A DNA stretch of 64,000 nt from Climacteris rufus. Lineage: Eukaryota; Chordata; Aves; Passeriformes; Climacteridae. Under the pieces are notes generated by a model. The model saw only the letters and a list, made by a program, of their open reading frames with translations, was not told the origin of the DNA and searched no databases. The stretch is from NCBI GenBank assembly GCA_013398175.1, contig VZRZ01004576.1, forward strand, positions 792,555-856,554. The letters run 5' to 3'. The position numbers were made by a program, and so were the translations under genes. Below are positions 45,601 to 60,600 of this stretch, one piece after another; the stretch's first letter is position 1, and the number at the start of each line of letters is the position of its first letter.

Positions 45601-48600
45601 CATGTTCAACCATCAACCAGGACCCCCAGGTCCCTTTCCACAGCACTGCTCTCCAGCCTCTCATTCCCCAGCCTGTACATTTTCTACCCACTAAGAGATG
45701 TGCTGTAATGCAGGAGGACAGGATCCACTCATGAAGGAGACACATGAAAACACTCCCTTAGATTCGTAAGAACTCTTGAGAGGCCTTCACAGAGCTCCTT
45801 TTGGTCATGGCACCGACAGACTCCTCTTTCTCAGCCAAGCCACAGGTCCATCCTCAAGTTCTCCAGATGAGTGGAAAATAGGGGGGTTTTGAGAGTCTCT
45901 AAAGGATGTCACCCAGGGGTGTTCCCTAACAGAATCACTCTGCAATACACTGTCTCTTTTCAGTAACTTCATGGAGGGAGTGACTTCAGGGAGTAACATG
46001 CCTGGATTACCTGGATTATCCTTTCTGCCTGGATTACCCTTTCTGCCTCATCTTCGTGACAAGCAGTGGCCAACCTCACCCAAACAGGGCTGTCCTTGTC
46101 CTGCCACCCCAGTGTCCCCAGCTTGATGAAGTTAAGGGCCTCCTGGAAGGTACAGGGAGCCTTTGTAAGAGTTAGGCTGTGAAATCTGGAGTAGCAAGTT
46201 CTCTGTTTATGTGTCCAACATAGTGCCTCAAAGATGCAGAATACAATCAAAGACCTATGCATTTTCTAATCATCATTTATTGGCTCAAATGCAAGATTTG
46301 AATCTGTACCCTTGGCACTCTGCAGCACATCTGAGGAGAACACAGGCAGGCTAGCAAGAGAAACTTGATTTTAAAGTAATACCTGACAGCAAAGGGAAAA
46401 AAATGTAACTAATCAAGCACAATGCTCACATGTACCAGGCACAAAACCTAAATATAACCCTTCTGCAGTTGTAAGAGTCTGTCTCACTAAATTAAGGATA
46501 TTCAAAGCAGATGAGAAAGCATGGAGAGCACTCCATCAGCAAAAAGCTTTTTCAAAGGGAAAGCAGACAAAGAAATCCCTGCCATAGAGCAAGAAAGACG
46601 ACAGACCTTTATGCTTGCATAACCCTTCACCGAGAAGAGCGAGCTAGAGGAGCAGAAAGCGATTAACACGAGCTAAGAACTTCCCAAAGCAACAAAGACT
46701 CTGAGCAGCAGCTGAGGCCCCACAAGGCCACCTCGCTCATGTTACTCTCAGTGACAACAACAAGGCTTTCACATGAACCCTGAGGAGGAAGGCAGTGCTA
46801 ATACACTGCCTCCCCTGCCGAGGCACAATGATGCTAATAAGGGAGATCAAACTTTTCAGATGATGTTGTTAAAACTTGTAATAGGACTCGATTCACACGA
46901 AAACACAGGACTCAAAATGCTGTATTAAGAGGACTGTTAATTAGTTCTGCATTGAATTCTATTACATTCATCGATGACAAATCTTTGACAGTGTAATAAG
47001 AGCTTGTTAGTTATTCAGAAACACTAACAGAAACGCGGTAGCACCAGAGATGATCAATGAAAACAATCAAAGAGACTCTTTTGTGTGGAAAAGTGGAAAA
47101 TATTAGGACTGTTTAATTTACAGACATTTAAGAGAAAGCAAGCCACACATATATAGCAATGAATAGAACAAAGCAAATCAGCTGGGTGCTATTATATCCC
47201 CTGTTTTGTAAAGCAAGAACAAGAGCAATTTTGGCTCAACTTTAGAGACACAAAATGGCAAAGCCTTTAGCAGAAACAGCTGTTACATGTAGCGGAAAAT
47301 TAGCCTGCAGAAATCAAACAGAATGATTACAGGAAAGCACTATGGTAAATGGATCAGAAAAGGATTAAATCACTTTTTTCATTTTATTTATTTATAAAAA
47401 TATCCAAGTACGTCCAGTCACATTAGCCAGACCATTTAAAAGAAAATTTATATACTGTTCTTCCTAACAGAGTAACTCCAGCACTTTTCAATGGCAAAGA
47501 AATAATAAAAAGCTTACATGCATCTTACTCTATAATTATCTGTGAAGAGAAGCCCACTAGGTTACACCTGCTACTGGTCACTTCCAGTCTCATGAGAAAG
47601 GACAACATTAGTCCCTGCATTTAACTTCAAAGGCTATTTCTATTCCCATAAACAGACACTGATCCCTGCTGCTCAGACATGAGCAAGTTGAAGTTTAGTC
47701 TCCACCATACTTATTCTTGCTGGCAAATCCCTGATTTTCTTGTTAGTTCCTCCCCTTTACCTTCTCAGTGACACTCACGAAAGGGAAAATAGCACAAATT
47801 AAAAAAGAAAAGAGGCAAGACATAGGTTGTTTAAGATAAAACACTGAACAAGCTGTGCTGGTTTTGAAGCTTGAGAGATGTTTAAATATGAAATAAGTGG
47901 AAAAAGAGCAGAGAAATACAGATCATTAACAAGACCCACGTATTATCAGCTAGCAGGACATCATAATTTCATCCAGAAATCACCTAAGTAGGCTATCAGC
48001 TATATAACTATGTAGTCAGCCAGCCTTAATTGCACCTCATTACTCTGAGTTACAGTTCTATTATAACTGTGATGTCAATGTCCCCTGCTGTTATCTCTGT
48101 GTTCCGTCTACGTCAGAGCAAGTCCACTTCTCAGAAACTTTTTACAGGTTACATAATATTTACTTCTATTCCTGAGCCTACAGACTTCCTTAGTATCAGA
48201 AGGAGCACGATGGAGAGTTATCTTCTGCATTTCTCTTCCAAATAAAGTGTATCCTGGATTCAAATCTTAACTGTACTCCAATTATTTCTTCAACATATCT
48301 CCTGTTTCTCTACACATCAGTTCTCCCCAGCTTCCAGCTCTGCTATCTGATTTTGTTCCTTCTTGCGTAACATCCCCTGAAACCTCGTTTAGGTCGGAGA
48401 GTTTAATTGAGGATAGACAAAAAAGAAAAACCCAAGTGATTGTGCAGAGTAGAGTTACGACTCCCCCCAAAGCCAATTTCAACATTTTTTTTTAACCTGA
48501 AAAGCATTCGACCTGACACAAGTAAAGCATGACCAGAAAACACGACAAGGGCATCTCTGCAACCACTCTGAGGGCAATCTTTAAATGACAGTGTAAAGTA

Positions 48601-51600
48601 GAAAAGTTTAAATTCCAGCCCTGTATGAATGATTCTTTCCTTAGCATGACTGTTGTCTAAACATTCCTGGTTGACAGCTGATTTACATTCAGGTCACTCT
48701 CTGCAACAGGTGAAGGGAACAGCCTGGGCCAAGGGCCAACTGGTTGGAAGCAAAATTGCAGAAAAAGACCTGCACAACAAATCCAAGAGGATCAGCATCA
48801 TGCCCTTGCAGTTACTGAAGTTTGCTGCATACTGGGCTGTACTGACACGAGTGTAGCTGGTAGATTGATGGAACTGAATTTTCCATTTGGAAAACAGCAC
48901 TCAGAGTGTTGTGTCCAGTTCTGGACTCCCAAGTGCAAGCCCCACATTCACAGACTGGCACAATCTAGCAAAGAGCCAAGACTGCTGAGGGCTGGAGAAC
49001 ATCACATGTGAGGAGAGGCTGGGTTTGTCCAGCCTGGAGAAAGCACTGCCCAGGGAGAACCTTACTGCTATCTACAACTACCCAGAGGAAGCATGAAGAG
49101 AGGACAGAGCCAGGCTCTTCTGTATGATGACAGGACAAAAGGCATGAGAGACAAATTGAAGAAAGGGTAATTCTCATGAGATATTAGAGAAAAAAAGAAG
49201 TTCACCACCATGGTGGTCCAACATCGTAACAGGCTGCCCAGGGGAGCAATGGAATCTCTGGAGATAATCAAAATGCTAGAACAGACAAGGATACAGCAAT
49301 CTGATCTAACTCTGAACTTAGATCAAAGTTCAAAAGTTGGCCCTGCCTTGAGCTGGGACTCGAGCTACATGACCTCCTGAAACCTAAATTATTCTGAGTT
49401 TACAGTGTATTCAAGCAACTGAAAAAGCGTTACTAAATCAGAGTTTTTAAATTACTACATCAGCATTTCTAGCACAAATAACTATCAAGGCAAAGGAGGT
49501 CATACAACATAATTACCTTTATGCACATGGAAACATAAAAATCACCGTCTGACTAACAGCTTTGTATGAGCTTTTCACTTACCAAACTGGCCATTGTGTT
49601 TTATAAACAGTTCAATTACACCGTAGGCAATAGTGGTTGCAGGAGGAATTTCAAGGATCACACTAGTATCCTTCATCAGACTTCCATTTTCACTTACTGA
49701 AACCTACAAGACAGATTTATTCACCATTTATCTGATTCAGCTATTGTATAGCTTAAACACATAATTAAGGTGAAAAATACAGAGGAAGAATGTCCTTTAT
49801 TCTCTGTGATGTCTCACTAAAGCACACATTACATCTGACATCTATGAAAGGAACTAGATGAAGAGTAAGGTAGGAGCACAATGCCAAGAGCAGCTCTCAC
49901 ACTCTTAGCTACGTTGTCCTAGCACAGAGTTGAGCTCCAGGTGCAGCCTTTGCCACACATGAAGCATCATGTCACTAGAAAATGGGCACCCACTTCAGTA
50001 CCCTGCCCTGCCCAATTCTGTCTGGACATTTGTTTTGCCCAGCTGGAGAGTGGTACCAGGAAGGTGGCACTTGCAAAGAGGGTTGTTATACTGCAACTCC
50101 CAGATTTCTGCAACTGGAGATACCCTGTACAGAGAAGTGATTCATCTCCAGCTTTAAAAAGAAACTTGAGATGAATGAGCGAGTTTTGACTTTGGTAATT
50201 CCTTTTCAATTCATGGGCAATTTTTCAGATAGCCTCATAATGCAGTTAATCTCTACTCCCATGATCGAAAACAAATAGCTTCCCAATAAATATGAAAACT
50301 CAGTAGACACAGCAACCATTTGTGATGAATGATTGCTTGGCTTTTCAAATAAATTTCATTCAACAATTCATTTTGCTATTCAACTTCCAATGAATTGTTT
50401 TATGTTTTCTTTATGTTCTGCTGTAGGCAGGAATCTACACAGAAACGGAATCACAATTTGATAGTATTGATGGAAACTACATTCCAGGCTCGTACCAAGA
50501 GATTATCTCTTTTGCCACAAAGGCAATGGAAAAAAACACTTTACCATACTGAAGTTTCCCAAAAAAGCAGTGCAGTTGGTTCAGCATGTTAAGAGAGCAC
50601 AAAAAATACTCTAAAGTCCATTTGAAGAAAACATCATTTCTTCCTGGATAATCTGCAAATGTCCTATTCCTTGCAGATTTTTAATAACCTTTACCTTTAT
50701 TGTTTTTGCAGCACACCCCACCACACCACTGACTTTCTCTTCTGTCTGGATGTGTTCAGATATTGTGCACTTCTGAGTTGTTATTATCTTTTCTCTCAAG
50801 ATGCACAGCACTTCACGTTTTCTTTCTATTACTTGTTGCAGTAAACTACTGTTTAGATCTATTGTCCTGAAAGAGAAAACACACCATTAACAATAACAGA
50901 ATTGTGAAAAAAAATTTTCTTCATTACTTGAAGAAGCTTTTATTGTAAAAATGGCAATGGTTTCTGTATGAGCAGTCTCTTCAAATTTATGATGTCCTTT
51001 TTTGTTATTTGGCAGCAGTAAATATCTGTATTCCAGAGCAACTCCTCACATACATAATGAATTCCTGATTCCCTACTCTGAGCAAAAATGGCAGTTGTCC
51101 AGCCACTTTCTAAGCAAAAAAAAAAAAAAAAAGCAAGGGAGAACTAATGGCAACTTTAAGCTTCCAAGGCAATACAAAAACAACCAGCCAGGCTCACGGA
51201 CATTGGACTGAATCGTCTGCTGCTGTGAGCTCCCATTGACATCAGCATGGCCATGCAGGGGATGCTGCCTAGGGGACACTAAGAGAGCAACACCTCAATG
51301 CCAACCCTCACTGCTTGCTATGGATCTGTTTCAGTGTTCACTTCAACCCCCAATGGGCTGAGTGGGATCAGCACTGACCAAGTTCTTTGAAGGGCTGAAT
51401 GAGAAAACACCGAAGATTTCACAGATTTTGAGACTGGAGATTACTGAAAAAACCCACCTGATACAAAGTCCTGTGTTAGTCATTGGTATAGACTTAAAGT
51501 TTAAAATTAGTGACAGGACTGTCACAGTCAAAAGAAAAACTAACTGTGGGAGAACCTCAAATCTCTAGCCCAGGCACCAATTTAACAAGCCATCCCTACT

Positions 51601-54600
51601 CCACAGCTCAATTCAGCATTTGTTTAAATGCTGCTGGAAATAGTTCTAACTTTAGGTTCTTCTTAGAATGAGCAGAAGACTGAAAGGGAACTTCCAAGAA
51701 CAATACAGGAGGTTTATTTCCTAAGCAAATATTACAAAAGCCACTGCCTTGTCTTTTAGGGTGTTAACAGACTTTCTGGTAACAGTTAAAGTGACTTCTT
51801 AATTGTATTTAATTGATTAAAATGTGTCAATTATATTATACTTTTACAAAATACTGGAGATCCTCAGAGGAGATGTTTTATTTTTTATGAACAGGTCAGT
51901 CTAGCAAAATTGTTGGAAGATTAAAGGATTGCTATCCCTGGCTCAAATTATTCAGTCTTTTCTCCTCCCTTTTACTGTAAATGGCTATTCAGGGAGCTAA
52001 ATGGCAATTCCCCAAAACTGTGACAGGAAGACATGTCTGACTCCAATTCATTTAAATCGAGGTATCTCCACTTTTAATTAAAAAGTTTTAGATTTATTAG
52101 ATTCTGGAGTTTTGAATTTATGCAGTCTGTATAAGTCTGAAGTCAGCTTGGGTTTTTATTGAATTAAAAATATCCTCAGGCAATTTTTGATCTTTGGAGA
52201 GTTACAAGCTTATATGAAAGTTCAATCAGTTGGAATGAACTGTCTGAAAACCTTAAAGTTGATTGTTTAAACAAGGGGAAGAAAATACCTCTGAAGCAAT
52301 GCAGCAGCCACTAGAAAAGCACCCCCAAACATTCCTGAGATTATTAATATAATTCTTTTTTTTCTTTTGGTGCAAAGCCATGCTTTATGCTTGGAATGCA
52401 ATGAACCTTTGGATTACGCAAAAACTGAAGAAATGTCAGGCAGTCACAAACATCACTGCTCTCAGAAGTGTCTGCCAAACCAGAGCCATTAGTTACAGTC
52501 TATCAAGCCCATCATATACTTCACAATAATTATTTATGTTTCTAAAGTGGCATGCTAAGCATCTTGAAAATACAAATTAATGCACTAAGAACTTGAAATT
52601 TTAACATCTGACCTAGGAAGCCACAGGGGAAAAAATACAATGAAGAATCACAATAGCAATTTGGCATTTGCTTTCATGTATACTTTTTGACTGTTTTAGA
52701 GGATGACAAACTTGCTGCACATCCCCAAAATTTAGAGGAAAAAGACCCCTCAAACAATTAAAGGTAGAAGAATACATATTAAATGGTGGTTTGCTATTTC
52801 TGAATGAGTGCTAATTGAAGAAGCATAGAGAATATGACCTAACCCTATGCAAATGAGTTACCAAAATAATTCGAGAGACTTTCTCTTCCATCTGCTTCTG
52901 CAGTATTCTGCCCGAGGCAGGACTGGCTCAGGCCCTGACATGCTCCTGGCTTTGAGGTCCAGATGCAGAAATAGCAGCAGACTGGCAGAAAAGAAAAGTC
53001 AGAAGATGCAGGCTAACTTGCAAAGAGGAGCAGTGAACAAACCCTGGAAGCAGTGCTGGAGGAGCTGCTGCAGCACTGGGGGCACAGAGCTACCTGCTCC
53101 AGCAGCACTCCCCAGAGGTGACGTGGGGTCCCCTGCACAGAGCTGGATGTGGCAGAGACAGCCACTGCCTCAGCCCCAAGGTTCAAATGACTTCAGTGGG
53201 ACATGTCCTGTTGTAAAGTCAGCAGAAATGTTCTCCTTTGCCCAGCAAGCTCAGTGAGCACCAAATCCAGAGCTTTCAAACATACCCTTACCCACAGCCA
53301 CAAATACCTTTTCTTCTAGGACAGCACAGTTAAATGCTCCTCTCTAGACTTCTGGCACTGACCTTTCTACCATAAAACAGAACTCCAGGGTTGCGTGTGG
53401 GCACATGATGAGTTATTCCCAGGGCACAGCCTATTGAAGGCAATATATTCTGCTCTCCTCAGCATCTCAAACAAGAGATGACACGAGGTAAGCAAGTACC
53501 CAGCTTATCTAAATTATCACTGAAAACAGTCATCAAGAGCAAAACACAACAGGGCTAAAGTCTGACAAGCAGAGCAGGGCTGCGAGCACTGTAGGGCAAT
53601 GGCCACTGAATCTGTGACTGTATTTTTGCAAGAGCTGAACTTACTTGCCAGCAGAACACCCTGAATATCAAGAAAATACCTGAATAACACAAGATGGCCA
53701 AGTTAAATCCCTGAGAATACATGCATGCAGGCATATGAATTGCATTTTTTTATTTCACAGGTCACGTTTCAGACCTTTTGTTTCTGTTCTGCAACCATGG
53801 CTCTTACTGTCTCTTTCACTCTCAGTTGCACAAGAGCCCCCACCAAGCCTGTGCCCCTTGTACTGTATCACCAGACACCATCCCACAGAGAAGCAGAGTT
53901 GAAGTACTCAAAAGAAACACTGCATAAAATACAGTGAGATGTTGGTTTGCCAAGTTCCATTATCAACACACAGCCTGTATAAATGAAAATTATTTAAAAG
54001 ATACAAATTATGGGGGTTTGCTTGCTTGTTTGCTATGCTTCAATAACCTTCCTGAGGTCAGTGATTTACTATGCTGGAAGCTCTACACCTCAAACATGTA
54101 CATAAAGTAATTTCTTTGAATTTTGGTCTCACTCCACATTTAACACTTCTACTCTCCTGTAATGCACTTCCTTCACATTCATTCAACATTTTTCTTCTCG
54201 CATTAGGAAAGCAGTGGACAACAGAGGCACAAAGGCAATTTGCTGCAGACGGAGGCAGAAAGGCAGAAACCAAATAAAGACAAGAGAAAACAGACAACAT
54301 CTGGCAATATAGCAGGCTCTCACAGGCAGAGCAGAGAGTAGGAGCCTGCCCTAAACCCCACTGCTGAGACTAAGGGTCTTTTCTTCAGGCACAGAACTTG
54401 ACCTGATCGTCCACAAAGGAGAGCCCTTATGACCATTTTTACATCAACTTCTTTCTCATCTTCTCAGTAACACATCCCACAAATCCTCAAAGCAAGGTGC
54501 TTGCCAATTTCCTACAAATGCCAAGAAGAATGGTTATTGCTGTGAGTACTCTCCATTCTCACACTGAAATCAGCACTGCTGTCCGTCTGTGCAGATTCTC

Positions 54601-57600
54601 ACTAGTCCAAACTATCCACGAGTAAAAAACCTTTTCAGTCCTGCACTGGGCAATATCACCTCAATACAAAAATTCCTCTCCCAGCTGTAGGCACATGGGT
54701 AGCCCATGCTCACAGCCTCTTCTCCATTTCATATATAAGGTGTGACAGTCTGATGGCTTCCATAAAAATACTGCTTGTTGCACAGTGAGAGCCTTCACCC
54801 AGCTTTGTTCCTGCTCTAATAGAGACCTCTAGATAAGTGCCAGGGAGTAAAATCCACAAGACCTCACTCTGTCATTTTCCAGTGAGCACAGATGCATAAT
54901 ATTTCTTTTGTTAATCCATTTCAAATATAACCTCTGACCTACTTCTTACAGAACAAAGCGTCTGCAATAGTCAGCTTATTGATAGTATTTCACTATTTTC
55001 CCTACAGAATAACCTGACATGTACTTCACAGAACATCTTCCCCAAGAATACCAGAGACTTCTTAGACTGCACGTGACAGGTAGTTTCTCTATTTTCTATT
55101 TTTTGACACCCTCCATATTTTTTCAATCAAGAGCACACACAATTGCTTTTATTCAATCGTGTCTCACAACGTTTTGTGACTTCGTATTTTCTCATGTAGC
55201 AATTTAGGTTGAAAAATGAATGGTTTTCTCACCATACTCATAAATGCTCAAGGAGTTTCAAACAATAAATAACAAAATGGTCTGATTTTCCACTGTACTC
55301 AGATTAAGAATGGGCATTTTATTTTTGTCTCAGTGTGGACAATAACATGCACTCCCATTAATTTAACAGAAGTGCAATATGCAATAGTATAAAAGTATCT
55401 TTCAACCATAACAGAGGCTGCTGCTAAAAACACTTACACTGTTCTCCTAACATGCTAATCACAGAGTTAGGAATCACTCACATGAAATGATGGAAGCATG
55501 ACAGGCCATCTTTTCTGCAGCTGATGGGAACTGACTGACTGCTATCACTGTCCTCTCAGAATTTCTCTTTCAATCACTTCCCATGACTTCTAGTGAAATG
55601 GTAAAAACAAACAAGCAAATGTGCTTACTCATGAGAAGTATAGGGATTATAACGTCCTCATAATCCTTTTTATTGCAGGGAAGACAGAAGGGTTGAGGTT
55701 GGACAGTCACCTGGTCTAAGCTCCCTGCTTAAGCAGGGCCACCTAGAGCAATCTGTCTAGGATCATGTCTCTAAGGAGGGGAATTCCAAAGCCTCTACAG
55801 GCAACCTGTGCCAGTGCTCATCACCCTCACCGTGAAAAAGTGTTTCCTGATGTTCAGGCAGAGCCTCCTGTGTTTCAGATTGTGCCTATTGCCTCCTGCT
55901 CTGTCTCTGAGCACCACCAAAAAGAGCCTGACTGTCCTCTTTGCATCTGTCCTTCCGATATTTATACACATTAATAAGATCCCACCAAGCCTTCTCTTCC
56001 CCAAGCCATGCAGCCTCATCTCTCTCAGCCTCTCCGCAAACGTGAGGGCTCCAGATGTTTCACCACCACCATGGTGGCACTTCACTGGACTCTCTCCAGT
56101 ATGTCCATCTCTCCCTTTTTGTAGGAAACTGTACACAGCACTCCAGCTTTGGCCCCCCAGTGCTGGGCAGAGGGGAAGGATCACCTCCCCCAGCCTCCTG
56201 GCAATACTCCTCATGCAGTCCAGGATACCACTGGCGTTCTTTGCAGCAGGGGCACATTGCTGCCTCATATCCAACTTGGTGCCCACCAGGTTCTCTTCTT
56301 CAAAGCTGCTTTCCAACTGGTCAGCCCCCAGCATGTACTGGTGCCTGAGATTGTTCCATGTGCAGAAATCTGAACTTCCCTTTACATGAGGTTGCCAGCA
56401 GAGCAGCCTGCCCAGGTCCCTGTGGATGGCACACTCCAGGTGTACCAGCCATTCCTCCAGCTTTGCATCGACAGCAATCTTGCTGAGGGTACACTCATCA
56501 GCCCCACCAGCCAGTGATTAATGAAGATGTTAACAGGATGAACCCAGCACTGCCCCCTGAGGTGCACAGTCACTGGCCTCCAACTAGACTTGTATTTGAA
56601 CAATACTCTCTGGGTCCAGCCACTCAGACAGTTTTCAATCCATCTTACTGTCTGCTCATCCAGCTCATACTTCAACAACTTCTCTACAAGGATCTTAGGG
56701 CAGACAGTATTGAAAGCCTTAAAATAGAAGAAAGAATACACTCTTAAATCCATAGCAATCCAAGTGAGTTACAAGCAGAAGGCTGACCTCCAAATGGTAT
56801 GTTACAGTACTCTGTGAACTAGCAAGCACTGTGTAATACAAAACCAAGACAATGTGGAATATGCCAAGTTTGTATACCTAAAAGTATCACAACTTCATTT
56901 TAGTATTGCACATTATGCTAATAAGTGTGTTCTGCATTTACAATGTCACTGCTTCTGCAAAGCAGGAAGGATCTCATCCTGTATCCTTCAGCTGTCACCT
57001 CTTTTCAAGAAAAAGAGCCAGTGCAGCACCTGGAATCTAATTAAAAGATCAGTAGGATTCTCCTTCAGAAGGTTCACCTAAGAAGTGACAGGAAACCAAT
57101 TTGCTGCCACTGAGCACTTCCAGCTTGCTGAACTCTGAAGACTCACATGACTTAGTTTGAAAGGCATATCAGCTTTGACTTTTTAGAGTTTTCTGCTATT
57201 TATCTGCAAGTCTGACATAATCAGCCTAATACAAACATTTTTAAAATGCAACTTAATCGGGTTTTATATGTAGAAATAATAAATGAAGCAATGATTGATC
57301 AAACATGCACAAGCACATGTCATTAGATGACATCAAGAACACTTTGCTGACTCTCATGTCACAAGGACTGACAGGCAAACATCCTCTTAAGCACCGTAAC
57401 ACTTTGCATCCAAAAGCCACTAACTTGTAGGCATCAGCACTCCTGAATTCCACACAATATTCATGAACAAGATGAAAGCTTGAAGCTTGGACACAATCAA
57501 TCAAAAATCATAGAATATTTATGAATAAGTGGAATTTCATCTATAAGGCACTGCCACAATTTCCAGTGAGCCTCTGCATTATGCTGAAGAAAAAAAAAAA

Positions 57601-60600
57601 ATTAAAATTCTGCTATCCTCATCATTTTCAGTGACCTGGCAGAAGGCAGACTGACTCAGTATCAATTATACACTGTGCATATTAAGCTTTAATAAGCTAT
57701 GAGCATCTTTTCTATGAACTGAGAACCAGTTCCTTGCATAAAGTGGCACATCAACTTGATTTACAGTTACATATAGATGGGGGTAGAGCTACTGATTCTC
57801 AACACTCCAAAGAAGATAACATATTTCTGAGTATTTAGTTACATACACGATTACAACCCCACAATGTGCTGACTTGCTGTGGGAGGCTTCTCTGTGGGAA
57901 CAGAGCAGGTAACTTAAAGTCAAAGCTTACTGATCTAAATCAAAGTTTACTTTAGTTTGTTTCTCCATACGACTCTATCTAGTGCTAGAAACAAGATTCT
58001 AAATCTTGACTGACATTATTTTCCTGATAGTAGATGCACATTAATTTTACAGGCTTGATGCACACATTTAGCCCAGTATTTTCTGCTTTTAATAAGGTAT
58101 TTAGTACAAAGGGAGCAAGGTGCCTTATTAGAATAAATCTGTTGACTTGTGAATGCTCACAATAAAAAGAACACCAGCCATTTGCCCCCATGAAAATGGA
58201 GAATTGATTACTTCTAGAACATCAGTGTATCTAAAGCAAATTTACACTGCTTCTGACAACTTCTGCACTTACAGCAAAAACCTATCATCTTTATCTTCAG
58301 AGCATCAGCAAAGGCTATTAAAATTCATTACAGCCCCTGCTACAGATCTAGAGTACAATGCTGTCACAAATGAACCACCCTCATCTCCCATGAGTCAGGA
58401 CCTGCAATACAGAGGAGACCCCTGACTTGTCAGCTGGTGGCCAAACAGGCTCTGGTCCATGGCTCCCTTAATGCAACATTAAATAAATCTGATTTCAGAC
58501 TAGGACAGGAGGTGAGGAAGTGTTGCACATCTTGTAAAATAAAGAACATACCTCCCCTCTAACAGGAAGCAATACACCTGTATTTTGTTCAACTAGTAGA
58601 ACATGCCCTGACCATGCTTGCTCACCTTTGCTATTCCTTCAGCTTCAAATAATTCAAATTCTCTAGCACAGTGGCTCACACACACGACATTACAAAGTCT
58701 AGTTACAAGAACATTAGCAGTTCTGAACTCAGTTTCCATATCACCTGACCCAGTAACACAGAGAACTAACCCATTTTTTTCCCAGATTGTTACCTCAGTA
58801 CAGTCTCCCAAAGAAGGGAGGATTTGGCTCTTATCCCAGGCGGTAATTCATGCAAAAACATAAGACAAAATTACAGAGAGATGCTTTTAAAACATGAAAG
58901 GGAAAAGTCTGACTATCCAGACTTTAAAATATGGACAATTTCATTTTTGTATATATGATTTATCACCTGAATATGAGAGCTTACAATAAAAATAATTTTT
59001 AAACCGTGGTAACACTACAAAATTGATTGTTCAGTGATCACACCTGCCCAAATCTTTTCAGCTCAGTAATCTTTCCTGGTCATTACAATGCCCACATTAG
59101 AAACATACCTGTCCTTGACATCCTTCATGAGCTGCTGCAAGTCAATCTCTTGCTTCCTCAGGTTTCCAAATGAGGACTGGTTTTCCACATAGCCCTTCCC
59201 TCCAGCTCCCAAGCTGATCTTCACAAATGACGTTTCAATACTTCCTTGAACAAAATCTTCAAACTTCCCCATATATTTTGCAAAGTCAGACTCCACAATC
59301 ACTAGGAAAGCAATAAAAGTCATTTCTAACTGTGAAGAGAAGTGCTGAAATGGTCCTTAAGTGATTGAATGAACAGTCACAGAAAATATGACAAGGTGGT
59401 GAAGGCAAGGAACAGCATCGAGAGGTAAATAATGAAATTTACAGCTCTGTAACTCTTACTTCTGCTCTCTTCATGCTTTCATCATCATTGCTCTGCTATC
59501 TGTTGTATTTTGCCATTTTAGGAAAACATAAGGTGACTGAAATGCTGAACTCAGATGCTATGAAATATTTATAAAGAATGATTGAAAGTTACTTCAGCTA
59601 CAAAGAAAACTACAAAGCAGACGTGCTTGTACAACAGTGCTAGCATTTTGGCATTATTTTGGCACCTCTCATCAGAGGGCTGTCCCAAAGCTCACTGAAA
59701 ACCAATGCAAGCATCTAACTGGCTTAAAATAACTCTGAATTTTATATATCTAAAAACCAAATACCTGACTCAGAATCAGCTAACCTTCCAAGCCAAATAC
59801 AACTAATATATTAGGTTAGGGGCTTATCTATTTTTTTGTATGGAAATGTGGCATGTCCAGAAATATGGGATTCCATCTCATTAATCTTAAAACCTGGGTG
59901 GGACTGTTGTAGTTGGATGAAGAAAGAAGTACAAGGGTTAACCATTTTTAACAGTCTGTGCAAGACAAAAAGAATTGGTGGTAAAACTCACCCTTCACTG
60001 GCCTGGCCATGCATTCCCTGGGCTACTGTCTCCAACAAGACAGGTTATTCACTGCTTTTGGACCTGGAGCACACAGTACAGTTTCACACTACTATCACAT
60101 ACAACCCCCAAAAATATTCTAGGGGTGTTTCTGTGGCTGCAGACAGCACTGTTATTAAACAGTAGGACTGTACAGCCTGACAACCTTCAGCACTCAATTT
60201 ACTAGTCTACTCAGGCAAAACTTTTTTTTTTTTTAACCAGTTAGGTAAATGGCCAAGTGAGGTAAGATCCACTGATCTCATTTCCATGGATGGAGAATTC
60301 CTTCAGAGCATTCCTCTGAAAGGAGCCCTCTAGTAACACAAATGATAAAAATAATAGAACAGATTAGGGTTTGTATTGGTTTTATCTTCACTAATAGTGC
60401 TGCCCAAGTATGGCTTTACCTGGTTTTATTGGTTTGTCTTCAGTAAGCACATCACTCAGGGTGACTGTCAAGAAATGATATTTGGGCTTCTGCCAGCACC
60501 AGAATTTCCTCCTCTTTGTAACCAAGCTCAAAAGCTGCAGCTTGTCTGAGGCATTCAAGTGGGAGACAGGGATCAAGTCACCTCCAAGGTCAGTTTCTCT

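Larger units (their letters stand above)
44605..49582 (-). other. GSDME: GSDME intron (5.0 kb) with two CR1 copies
   Basis: It contains CR1 fragments at 44965-45695 (minus) and 48905-49402 (plus). A short 18-base tandem repeat lies at about 46011-46046 inside an unexplained open frame (see finding). The remainder is unique AT-rich sequence. Confidence 0.85.

Noticed and set aside
56382..56753. A 123-codon minus-strand frame with reverse-transcriptase-like residues.
   Set aside because: It is the tail of the CR1 reverse transcriptase in a 5'-truncated copy, not a host gene or an active element.
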